Positions 8,141-14,962 of a stretch of 37,007 bases of DNA are shown piece after piece (positions within the stretch are counted from its first letter, which is position 1; each line of letters begins with the position of its first letter). Under the pieces are notes generated by a model. It saw nothing but the letters and a program-made list of their open reading frames with translations. It was not told where the DNA came from and made no database searches. The position numbers and the translations under genes were made by a program. Origin of the DNA: JBBUEO01 sp038056915 (GTDB taxonomy: Bacteria; Patescibacteriota; UBA1384; UBA12157; JAENIV01); NCBI GenBank assembly GCA_038056915.1, contig JBBUEO010000036.1, positions 1 through 37,007 of the forward strand. The letters are read 5' to 3'.

Positions 8141-8512
8141 ATGCCTGCAAATAAAATCCTTAAAAGAGCAAAGAAGGTAAGACTTTTGAAAACAAAATCT
8201 CCTAAAACCAGTCAAAAAGATGAGAAAAATATCGTTGATAAAAGTTCTTCAGAATTTGCTATTATTAAAACGGGCGGCAAACAATATAAAGTCAAACAAA
8301 ACCAAATTATCAAAGTTGAAAAACTAAAAACCGCCTCTGAAAAAATAGAATTTAATGATCTTCTATCTTCAAAAAAAGTCATCGCCAAAGTCGAAGGTCA
8401 TGGGAAAAGTCCCAAAATTACTGTCATTAAATTTCATAAAAGAAAAAGGTATCAAAGAGTTGTCGGTCATCGCCAACCTTATACTATTCTAAAAATTATT
8501 AGCATTAAGTAA
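8141..8512 (+). CDS. rplU: 50S ribosomal protein L21 with N-terminal extension
   Basis: 123 residues. The family core starts at about residue 39 with FAIIKTGGKQYKV and ends with VVGHRQPYTILKI, the classical L21 C-terminus. Residues 1-38 are a basic, lysine-rich tail absent from ordinary L21. The central part is shorter than usual: VLL-type sequence passes almost directly to VIAKVEGHGKSPKITVIKF, so one hairpin of the normal protein appears to be deleted. Ribosome binding site GAGGA lies upstream of the ATG. First gene of a four-gene operon; its stop is followed at once by the secE ATG. L21 binds 23S rRNA in the large subunit. Confidence 0.9.
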   Translation: MPANKILKRAKKVRLLKTKSPKTSQKDEKNIVDKSSSEFAIIKTGGKQYKVKQNQIIKVEKLKTASEKIEFNDLLSSKKVIAKVEGHGKSPKITVIKFHKRKRYQRVVGHRQPYTILKIISIK

Positions 8513-8704
8513 ATGTTTGGAAAAATTATTAACTATTTTACCAGTTCCTACCAAGAGATGCGTAAAGTAATTTGGCCGAATCGTCAAGAAGTTACCAGCC
8601 ACAGTACGATTGTTGTTGTCTCAATTGCTTTATCAATGATAATCATCGCCCTTTTGGATTATGGGCTTTACGTTCTTTTCCAAAGACTAATCTATAATCG
8701 ATAA
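8513..8704 (+). CDS. secE: Preprotein translocase subunit SecE
   Basis: 63 residues, the size of single-helix bacterial SecE. An amphipathic N-terminal helix contains the family signature YQEMRKVIWPNRQEV, followed by one transmembrane segment (STIVVVSIALSMIIIALLDYGLYVLF). SecE clamps SecY in the protein-conducting channel. The ATG directly abuts the rplU stop (TAAATG), so translation is probably coupled. It precedes nusG, the usual bacterial order. Confidence 0.93.
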   Translation: MFGKIINYFTSSYQEMRKVIWPNRQEVTSHSTIVVVSIALSMIIIALLDYGLYVLFQRLIYNR

Positions 8705-8720
8705 ATCTTAAAAGGAGACT

Positions 8721-9326
8721 ATGTCCACCCAAGACATCCGTCAATTAGCCAAAGAACAAGAAGAAAAAGATGTCGAGAAATTAAATTTACAAAAACAAGC
8801 CGGCAAACGCGGCTGGTATGTTATTCATACTTATTCTGGCTATGAAGAACAAGTGGCGGAAAATCTCAAACAGCGGATTGAATCTCTAAAAATGAAGGAT
8901 CATATTTTCCAGGTGCTGGTTCCTAAGGAAAAGCAAATTGAAATTAAAAACGGCCGAAGACGAACAGTCGATAAAAAAATTTTCCCCGGCTATGTTTTAG
9001 TTGAAATGATTGTTACTGACGATTCATGGTATGTTGTCCGCAATACTCCGAATGTTACCGGCTTTATCGGTTTAGGAGTAAGACCTACTCCCATGTTAAA
9101 AAACGAAATCGAACGAATTCAAAAAAGAATGGGAGTAGACGAGCCAAAATATAAAATAGAGTTTATCGAAGGTGATTTAGTAAAAATTAATGATGGACCA
9201 TTAAAGGGTTTTGAAGGTAAAGTAACTGAGATTGACGATGAAAAAGGAAAAATTAAAGTCTTAGTTTCGATGTTTGGTCGAGAAACGCCCGTCAGTTTAG
9301 ATTCTTTACAAGTTAAAAAGGTTTAA
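8721..9326 (+). CDS. nusG: Transcription termination/antitermination factor NusG
   Basis: 201 residues; ribosome binding site AAAAGGAG five bases from the ATG. After a charged N-terminal tail of about 30 residues the NGN domain begins at GWYVIHTYSGYEEQVAENL and continues with FPGYVLVEM and WYVVRNTPNVTGFIG. The C-terminal KOW motif is GDLVKINDGPLKGFEGKV. NusG binds RNA polymerase and couples it to ribosomes or Rho. It lies between secE and rplK in the classical order. Confidence 0.95.
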   Translation: MSTQDIRQLAKEQEEKDVEKLNLQKQAGKRGWYVIHTYSGYEEQVAENLKQRIESLKMKDHIFQVLVPKEKQIEIKNGRRRTVDKKIFPGYVLVEMIVTDDSWYVVRNTPNVTGFIGLGVRPTPMLKNEIERIQKRMGVDEPKYKIEFIEGDLVKINDGPLKGFEGKVTEIDDEKGKIKVLVSMFGRETPVSLDSLQVKKV

Positions 9327-9328
9327 CA

Positions 9329-9757
9329 ATGACCAAACGAATTAAAACAATAATTAAACTTCAAGCCCCGGCTGGAAAAGCCACCCCGGCACCGCCAATT
9401 GGACCGGCTTTAGGCCAACATGGCATAAATATAATGGATTTTGTAAATCGTTTTAATGAAAAAACTAAGACGATGGGGGAGACGATCGTGCCGGTGGAAA
9501 TTACGGTTTATGAAGATAGAACTTTTGATTTTATCCTAAAATCGCCCCCGGTAGCAGAACTGCTAAAAAAAGCTGCCGGACTTGAAAAAGGTTCAGGGGT
9601 GCCGAACCGTGAAAAGGTTGGTAAAGTAAATTTGACTCAAATTGAAAATATTGCCCAGACAAAACTTAATGATCTAAATACTAATGATTTAGAGGCTGCC
9701 AAGCGGATTGTTCAGGGAACGGCTAAGAGTATGGGAATAGAAATAGTAAAATCCTAA
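9329..9757 (+). CDS. rplK: 50S ribosomal protein L11
   Basis: 142 residues, normal length. The N-terminal motif KLQAPAGKATPAPPIGPALG and the PNREKVGKV and AKSMGIEI segments identify L11, which binds the GTPase-associated region of 23S rRNA. The ATG is two bases after the nusG stop. In most bacteria rplA follows directly; here rplA is about 11.7 kb away. The stop codon lies in a short AAATCCT-type tandem repeat. Confidence 0.95.
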   Translation: MTKRIKTIIKLQAPAGKATPAPPIGPALGQHGINIMDFVNRFNEKTKTMGETIVPVEITVYEDRTFDFILKSPPVAELLKKAAGLEKGSGVPNREKVGKVNLTQIENIAQTKLNDLNTNDLEAAKRIVQGTAKSMGIEIVKS

Positions 9758-9772
9758 ATCCTAAATTTAAAA
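9749..9772. repeat. AAATCCT-type tandem repeat at the rplK 3' end
   Basis: Two copies of the heptamer AAATCCT followed by a degenerate copy. The repeat supplies the rplK stop codon. Related sequence occurs inside topA and at its 3' end. Confidence 0.6.
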
Positions 9773-9804
9773 CTTGATGTAAGAGACTCTTTTTTAGTCT
9801 ACCG

Positions 9805-10383
9805 ATGAAAATTGTTAGTATAAAGGCAAAGAATTCTCAAAAAATAGCCGTTGACATATTACAAAAAGGCGGCATTTTAATATTTCCGACTGATACTGTC
9901 TACGGGATTGGCTGTCTTTTAAATAATTTATCCATCAAAAAGTTGTATAAAATTAAACAAAGAAAGTTTACTCAGCCAACTTCAGTGTTATTGACGAAGA
10001 ATTTATATGATAATTTCCGTTTGAATGGTAAAAGTACTATAAAGATACCAACCAAAGTTATAAAAGAATTTTTGCTTGGTAAAGTAACTATCATATTGCC
10101 AACGAATATTTTTAAAATAGATTTTCCTAAAGTAATTACTAAAGATAATAAAATTGGTATCCGCCTGCCACAATATAAGTGGTTGGAAAAAGTAATTAAC
10201 CTGACAGGTCCTTTAGTTGCTTCTTCGGCTAATATTAAAGGTAAACCAGCTCCTGCTAATTATAGGCAAATAGATAAAAAAATTTTAACTCAAGCCGATT
10301 TAGTCATTAAGACCACTTCATATTTAAAAGGAATAGCTTCGAAAGTATTCGATCCTGAGAACAAAGATTATCTTCGTCATTAA
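9805..10383 (+). CDS. tsaC: Threonylcarbamoyl-AMP synthase, Sua5/YrdC/YciO family
   Basis: 192 residues, the length of a single-domain TsaC or YciO rather than two-domain Sua5. Motifs: GGILIFPTDTVYGIGC near the N-terminus, the basic KIKQRKFTQPTSVLL segment that binds nucleotide and bicarbonate, IGIRLPQ, and SSANIKGKPAP. The enzyme makes threonylcarbamoyl-AMP from threonine, bicarbonate and ATP for the t6A modification of ANN-decoding tRNAs. The canonical KxRP reads QRKFTQP, so a YciO-like paralogue cannot be excluded. It ends at a strong terminator shared with a minus-strand RNA. Confidence 0.85.
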   Translation: MKIVSIKAKNSQKIAVDILQKGGILIFPTDTVYGIGCLLNNLSIKKLYKIKQRKFTQPTSVLLTKNLYDNFRLNGKSTIKIPTKVIKEFLLGKVTIILPTNIFKIDFPKVITKDNKIGIRLPQYKWLEKVINLTGPLVASSANIKGKPAPANYRQIDKKILTQADLVIKTTSYLKGIASKVFDPENKDYLRH

Positions 10384-10420
10384 AGAAGAAACCCCGCCAT
10401 GACAGCGGGGCTTCTTCTTT
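10382..10420. terminator. Bidirectional intrinsic terminator
   Basis: AAAGAAG and CTTCTTT flank ACCCCGC...GCGGGG, giving a GC-rich stem with A and T tracts on either side. It can stop tsaC transcription on the plus strand and the predicted RNA on the minus strand. Confidence 0.9.
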
Positions 10421-10582
10421 AAATCCTCTCCTTCACAATCCCATCCGTCTAATCCGCCAAAGGCGAGATAGACATCTGGCCAGCCTCAATAAATTTTTAA
10501 TGTACAAGGCTGGGGATGGGTGTAATAGGAAAGAAGTAAATCTTTTTATTTATGTTCCTTCCTATTACGATTTTTAGGATAC
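10382..10582 (-). ncRNA. Candidate structured non-coding RNA with its own promoter and terminator
   Basis: About 200 bases on the minus strand with a perfect promoter (10589-10617) and an intrinsic terminator (10382-10420) but no open reading frame longer than about eight codons. Reading 5' to 3' on the minus strand: a long hairpin (GTAATAGGAA with TTCCTATTAC, extended by GGAA/TTCC and TAAAT/ATTTA around an A-rich loop); then a closing helix CCCATCC/GGATGGG holding two arms, CCAGCCT/AGGCTGG and GTCTA...TAGAC with inner CGCC/GGCG, which makes a three-way junction; then a single-stranded purine stretch GAAGGAGAGG; then the terminator. At least two base pairs are G-U only in the minus-strand RNA. 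It does not show the conserved cores of tmRNA, RNase P RNA or SRP RNA, and the branched shape is unlike 6S RNA. I do not recognise the family. Confidence 0.72.
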
Positions 10583-10588
10583 TTTGGT

Positions 10589-10617
10589 ATTATAACATAA
10601 GATAGAATTTTTGTCAA
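10589..10617 (-). promoter_or_regulatory. Consensus sigma-70 promoter of the minus-strand RNA
   Basis: On the minus strand: TTGACA (10617-10612), a 17-base spacer, TATAAT (10594-10589). Perfect in both boxes and spacing. Predicted transcription start is near 10582. Confidence 0.88.
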
Positions 10618-10746
10618 GCCCCGAACCAGAACAAAGCTCGGTTCGGGGCGCAGACCCCGCATACAGCGCTCCTGTAAGTACACTACGAAGTAGGTTTTAC
10701 AGGAAGCTGTTATGGCGGGGTCAAGCCCCGCGACTTCGCTCGGGGC
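10618..10746. repeat. Cluster of three GC-rich palindromes upstream of dprA
   Basis: Palindrome A (10618-10649) pairs GCCCCGAACC with GGTTCGGGGC. Palindrome B (10653-10722) is a 70-base imperfect hairpin closed by GACCCCGC/GCGGGGTC with inner CCTGTAA/TTACAGG. Palindrome C (10725-10746) pairs GCCCCG with CGGGGC. GCGGGG of B can also pair with CCCCGC of C, so B and C are mutually exclusive folds. The composition is far richer in G+C than the surroundings. It looks like an accumulation of short palindromic repeats, possibly also acting as the dprA leader. Confidence 0.7.
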
Positions 10747-10757
10747 AGGGAGGTTTT

Positions 10758-11855
10758 TTGAATCAAGATGCCAAATATTGGGTGGCTTTGTCTACTAATC
10801 AAAAAATCGGCGGACGGACATTTTTAAAACTTTTTAGGCGATTTAAAAAATTAGAAAAAATCTGGCAAACAAATAATCGAGATTTGGCCCAGGCTGGATT
10901 AGATGTTAACCAAATCGAAGCCGTCAAAGAAGTTATTGCCTCGAAAAATCCTGATCAAGAGATCGAAAAGCTTAAAAGGTTAAAAATTGATGTTTTAATA
11001 TTTTCGGATAAGGAATATCCCAAAAATTTATTAAAACTTCCCGATCCGCCGGGGATTTTGTATTTAAAAGGAAACATAATTCCTAATGATGAGCTGGCAA
11101 TCGCTGTTGTTGGCTCGCGCAAATATTCGCCTTATGGGCGAAGAGCCACCGAAGAATTAATCGGGCCAATCGCGGCGGCAAAAATTACCATTATTTCAGG
11201 TTTGGCTTTGGGGATTGACTCAATCGCTCATGAAGTGGCTTTATCAGTCGGGGGGCGGACAATCGCGGTTTTGGGTTGCGGTTTAGATCAAATTTACCCC
11301 ACCGCCAACATTAGATTGGCTGATAAGATTTTAGCCGCTGATGGGGCAATTATCTCCGAATTTCCCCTCGGGACACCGGCCTGGAGATCAAACTTCCCAA
11401 TCAGAAACCGGATCATTGCCGGTCTATCTCTGGGAACAGTCGTCGTTGAAGCGGCTCCGGACTCCGGCTCTCTCTTGACGGCGACCGCTTCGATAGAATA
11501 TAATCGAGAAGTCTTTGCCGTTCCCGGAGAAATATTTTCTTTAACCTCTCAGGGAACTAACCGTTTAATTCAGATGGGAGCTAAACTAGTGTTAACTCCT
11601 CACGATATCTTAGAGGAATTATCGATCAGCCAGAAAGAAACGCAGATTAAAGCCCAAGAAATTCTTCCCGATTCTAAAGAAGAGGAAATTCTGTTAAAAT
11701 TATTAAAGCAGCCGATTTTAATTGACCACTTAGTTGCTCAATCGAAACTTTCAACTGCGCAAGTAAATTCAACCCTAATTGAAATGGAAATGAAAGGAAA
11801 AATCCGCAATATGGGTGGGACAAGATTTGTTATTAATGGAAGGTTAATTAAATGA
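10758..11855 (+). CDS. dprA: DNA-processing protein DprA
   Basis: 365 residues from a TTG start at 10758, four bases after GGGAGG (10748-10753). A longer reading from 10611 would translate the palindrome cluster and is rejected. The N-terminal helical region (residues 1-105) is followed by the Rossmann-like DprA domain: IAVVGSRKYSPYG, IISGLALGIDSIAHE, TIAVLGCGLDQIYP, SEFPLGTPAWRSNFPIRNRIIAGLS, VVEAAPDSGSLLTA and FAVPGEI. A C-terminal winged-helix domain ends the protein. DprA binds incoming single-stranded DNA and loads RecA during transformation. Its stop overlaps the topA start (ATGA). Together with type IV pilins upstream this is consistent with DNA uptake, although no ComEC is in the window. 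Confidence 0.93.
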   Translation: MNQDAKYWVALSTNQKIGGRTFLKLFRRFKKLEKIWQTNNRDLAQAGLDVNQIEAVKEVIASKNPDQEIEKLKRLKIDVLIFSDKEYPKNLLKLPDPPGILYLKGNIIPNDELAIAVVGSRKYSPYGRRATEELIGPIAAAKITIISGLALGIDSIAHEVALSVGGRTIAVLGCGLDQIYPTANIRLADKILAADGAIISEFPLGTPAWRSNFPIRNRIIAGLSLGTVVVEAAPDSGSLLTATASIEYNREVFAVPGEIFSLTSQGTNRLIQMGAKLVLTPHDILEELSISQKETQIKAQEILPDSKEEEILLKLLKQPILIDHLVAQSKLSTAQVNSTLIEMEMKGKIRNMGGTRFVINGRLIK

Positions 11856-14098
11856 ATATTATCATTGTTGAATCGCCAACTAAGGGCAGAACAATTAAAA
11901 ATTTCTTGGGATCAGGATATAAAATTTTAGCCTCATTCGGTCATGTTCGTGATTTACCTAAAAAAGAGTTGGGAGTTGATTTAGAAAATAATTTCTCGCC
12001 TTCTTATGTGATTCCTCCTAAAGCGAGAAAGACTATTAAATCTATTAAGGAAGAGATTAAAAATAGCGATAATCTTTATTTAGCCACTGACTATGATCGT
12101 GAAGGGGAAGCGATTGCTTGGCATATCTTGCAAGCCGCCGATATTAAAAAAATTAAAATCCAAAATCCTAAATTAAAAATTCATCGGATTACATTTCATG
12201 AAATTACCAAGCCGGCGATTCTTACAGCCATCCAACACCCGCGTGAAATTAACCTTTGTTTAGTTGATGCTCAGCAGGCAAGAAGAATTTTGGATCGTCT
12301 CGTCGGTTATCAGCTTTCGCCGTTTTTATGGAAAAAAGTTGCCCAGGGACTCTCGGCTGGTCGGGTGCAATCAGTGGCAGTAAGATTAGTGGTTGAAAAG
12401 GAAAGAGAGATTAGAAAATTTGTCCCAGAGGAATTTTGGAAAATTGTTGCTTTTTTAAATTCTTTAGACTCTCCCGAAAATATTTTTAAAGCGGTTTTGA
12501 CAAGTCGTAACGGACAAAAGATTGATAATTTGGCAATTAAAAATAAAAATCAAGCTCAAGAAATTTTTGATGATTTAAACAAGGCGAAATATTTAGTCAA
12601 AGATATTAAATATGAAGATAAAATTCGTCAACCCTTCCCGCCATTTACCACCTCGTCTTTACAGCAGGAAGCTGGCCGCAGTTTAGGATTTTCGGCGAAA
12701 AAAACCATGGTAATCGCCCAAAATCTCTACGAAAAAGGTTTGATCACCTACATGAGAACTGATTCATGGCAGGTTTCCCCAATCGCCATCAACCAGGCTC
12801 GCCAAGTAATCGAAAATAAATTTGGCGGCAACTTTTTGCCCGAGAAAGGCAGAATTTATATAACTAAAATCCGCGGTGCCCAGGAAGCTCACGAAGCCAT
12901 CAGACCGACAAATTTAAAGCTGGAAAGTATTGACGATCAGAAAGATAATGCCCGACTTTATCAATTAATCTGGCAAAAAATGATCGCTTCTCAAATGAAA
13001 GAGGCAATTTTCGAAGAAATAAAAGTTGAGATTGCCGCTTTAACTAATAAGGGAAGACCCGACTATGGTTTTGAAACCATTAGCACAAAAATAAAATTTG
13101 CTGGATATCAAAAAGTTTATCAATTAAATCAAAATGAACAAAAGTCACCTATTATTCCCAAATTGGCAATCAATCAGAAATTAAATCTAAACAAAATCGA
13201 AAAAAACCAGCATTTTACTGAACCGCCCCCAAGATATACTGAAGCAAGCTTAATTAGAGAACTGGAAAAAAGGGGCATTGGTCGGCCTTCAACTTATGCG
13301 CCGACTTTGTCAACTATTGTCGAAAGAGGCTATGTTGAAAAAGTCCAAGGAAAACTTATTCCTTTAGAAATTGGAGAAATTGTCACTGATACTTTATGCA
13401 AACATTTTCCAGAGATTGTCAATTACGATTTTACCGCCAAAATGGAGAATGATTTGGACGAGATTGCCTTAGGAAAATACAAGTGGCAGGAAGTTTTAAA
13501 AAAATTTTATGATCCCTTTGAGAAAAATTTGACCTACAAAATGGAAGCGGTCTCAAAAAATGACAATATTCAAGAAACTGATAAAGTCTGTCCTAAATGC
13601 TCCAAAAAATTACAAATCCGCTTGGGACGTTATGGCAAATTTATCGCTTGTTCGGGATTTCCTGATTGTAAATATACCCAACCTCTTTTAAAAAACCATG
13701 TCAGCGAAATCAAAGAAAAGGAAATCGTCAAAGAGATAATGAATGAAAAATGTTCTCAATGCGGAAAAAATTTGATTCTAAAAGAGGGTAAATTTGGTCC
13801 CTTTTTGGCCTGTCCTGATTATCCAAAATGTAAATATACAAAGAATTTAGAAATTGCCGCCAAAGTTTTATGTCCAAAGTGCGGTGGAAAACTTATCAAA
13901 AAAATGACTCGAAAAAGAAAAACCTTTTGGGGCTGTAAAAATTATCCCTCCTGCAAAACGGCTTTTTGGGATGAACCACTGGATAAAAAATGTCCCCAAT
14001 GCGATAATATATTAACTTTTAATTCTAAACTCAAACTGTTAAAATGTAGCCAGTGCCAATATGTGGGAAAATCCGAAATCCTAAATCCGAAATCCTAA
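11852..14098 (+). CDS. topA: DNA topoisomerase I with four C-terminal zinc fingers
   Basis: 748 residues, type IA topoisomerase that relaxes negative supercoils. The TOPRIM domain starts at once (MNIIIVESPTKGRTIKNFLG), with the metal-binding TDYDREGEA at 79-87. AQQARRILDRLVGYQLSP and GLSAGRVQSVAVRLV follow, and the active-site Tyr is at about residue 300 in LITYMRTDSW. From about residue 580 there are four zinc-finger modules: CPKC...CSGFPDC, CSQC...CPDYPKC, CPKC...CKNYPSC and CPQC...CSQC. The ATG overlaps the dprA stop. Residues 99-110 (KIKIQNPKLKI) look like an insertion coded by the same AAATCC-type repeat that forms the last codons (EILNPKS) and stop. No catalytic residue is disturbed. 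Confidence 0.95.
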   Translation: MNIIIVESPTKGRTIKNFLGSGYKILASFGHVRDLPKKELGVDLENNFSPSYVIPPKARKTIKSIKEEIKNSDNLYLATDYDREGEAIAWHILQAADIKKIKIQNPKLKIHRITFHEITKPAILTAIQHPREINLCLVDAQQARRILDRLVGYQLSPFLWKKVAQGLSAGRVQSVAVRLVVEKEREIRKFVPEEFWKIVAFLNSLDSPENIFKAVLTSRNGQKIDNLAIKNKNQAQEIFDDLNKAKYLVKDIKYEDKIRQPFPPFTTSSLQQEAGRSLGFSAKKTMVIAQNLYEKGLITYMRTDSWQVSPIAINQARQVIENKFGGNFLPEKGRIYITKIRGAQEAHEAIRPTNLKLESIDDQKDNARLYQLIWQKMIASQMKEAIFEEIKVEIAALTNKGRPDYGFETISTKIKFAGYQKVYQLNQNEQKSPIIPKLAINQKLNLNKIEKNQHFTEPPPRYTEASLIRELEKRGIGRPSTYAPTLSTIVERGYVEKVQGKLIPLEIGEIVTDTLCKHFPEIVNYDFTAKMENDLDEIALGKYKWQEVLKKFYDPFEKNLTYKMEAVSKNDNIQETDKVCPKCSKKLQIRLGRYGKFIACSGFPDCKYTQPLLKNHVSEIKEKEIVKEIMNEKCSQCGKNLILKEGKFGPFLACPDYPKCKYTKNLEIAAKVLCPKCGGKLIKKMTRKRKTFWGCKNYPSCKTAFWDEPLDKKCPQCDNILTFNSKLKLLKCSQCQYVGKSEILNPKS
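12155..12182. repeat. AAATCC-type repeat inside topA
   Basis: Degenerate AAATCC/AAATCCT units are translated as IQNPKLKI in the TOPRIM domain, in a loop between DREGE and the RITFHEITK motif where the family tolerates length variation. Confidence 0.5.
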
Positions 14099-14105
14099 AC
14101 CCTAA
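14068..14105. repeat. Heptamer tandem repeat at the topA 3' end
   Basis: Four copies of AAATCC(G/T) followed by AAACCCT, in exact 7-base register. It supplies the last six codons and stop of topA and most of the spacer before recR. Confidence 0.75.
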
Positions 14106-14110
14106 TTATT

Positions 14111-14734
14111 ATGTCGAAAATTTTACCAGAGTCCGTTTCGAACTTAATTGAAGAATTTTCCAAGTTGCCAAGTATTGGTCCCAAAAGCGCTTCCAGACTC
14201 ACTTTTTATTTGCTAAGCAAATCCGACCAAGACATTCAGAATTTAGGGCAGGCGATTTTGGATTTAAAAAAACAGCTCAAAACTTGTCAAAACTGCTATA
14301 ATATATCTGAAAACGATCCTTGTGAAATTTGCCAATCGCCTCAAAGAGATAACAAGATAATTATGGTAGTCGAAGAACCGCTGGATATTGTTGCTTTGGA
14401 AAAAACCGATTTTACAGGACATTACCATGTTTTAGGCGGAGTCATCTCGCCAATTGACGGCATTGGTCCGGAAAACTTGCGAATTCGGGAATTATTAGTC
14501 AAAATAAAAAAGGAGACTTCGCCGGCCGGTGGATTAAAAGAAATAATATTAGCCACCGATCCCTCATTAGAGGGCGAAGCCACGGCAATGTATATTGCGC
14601 GAGAAATCCAAAAACTTGGTTTAAAAAATCTAAAAACTACTAGAATCGCTCGAGGGTTGCCAGTCGGAAGCGACTTAGAATATGCCGATGAAATCACTCT
14701 AAGACGCGCCCTCGAGGGCAGGAAAGACTATTAG
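14111..14734 (+). CDS. recR: Recombination protein RecR
   Basis: 207 residues, normal RecR length. A helix-hairpin-helix region at the N-terminus (LPSIGPKSASRLTFYLL) is followed by a C4 zinc finger (CQNC...CEIC, residues about 58-73). The TOPRIM domain has VVEEPLDIVALE and ATDPSLEGEATAMYI, and the Walker-like end RIARGLPVGSDLEYAD is characteristic. RecR works with RecO (or RecF) in loading RecA at gaps. The start ATG lies just beyond the heptamer repeat and has no clear ribosome binding site. It is grouped with dprA and topA, all acting on DNA. Confidence 0.95.
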   Translation: MSKILPESVSNLIEEFSKLPSIGPKSASRLTFYLLSKSDQDIQNLGQAILDLKKQLKTCQNCYNISENDPCEICQSPQRDNKIIMVVEEPLDIVALEKTDFTGHYHVLGGVISPIDGIGPENLRIRELLVKIKKETSPAGGLKEIILATDPSLEGEATAMYIAREIQKLGLKNLKTTRIARGLPVGSDLEYADEITLRRALEGRKDY

Positions 14735-14755
14735 AAAGTAAATGAGGGGATGAAG

Positions 14756-14956
14756 ATGACCAAGGAGCAACCAACAGGTTTTTGTCCCATCTGCGGCAAA
14801 ACCGGCATTCCCGGAGAAGAGTGCATGGATTGTCAAGAGGTTATGGTGGCGATTGACGCTGACCTTGACCAGTTTGAAAACCCCGAACAAGCGGCGACTT
14901 ATCCCAAGGAAATTATTAGCCAGCAAATGACAGAGGACAACCTGTTGGAAGAATAA
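14756..14956 (+). CDS. Small zinc-ribbon protein, function unknown
   Basis: 66 residues from the ATG at 14756, six bases after GAGGGG; an ATG at 14750 abuts the same purine run and is less likely. The N-terminal part holds CPICGKTGIPGEECMDC, two CxxC knuckles that probably bind one zinc. The rest is acidic (IDADLDQFENPEQ). It lies between recR and cysS with short spacers and is probably cotranscribed. I do not recognise the family. A role as an adaptor or nucleic-acid-binding protein is possible but unsupported. Confidence 0.75.
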   Translation: MTKEQPTGFCPICGKTGIPGEECMDCQEVMVAIDADLDQFENPEQAATYPKEIISQQMTEDNLLEE

Positions 14957-14962
14957 ATTTTG

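Noticed and set aside
10611..10757. 49-residue N-terminal extension of DprA
   Set aside because: It translates the palindrome cluster, has no ribosome binding site, and a TTG with GGGAGG lies at the point where DprA similarity begins.
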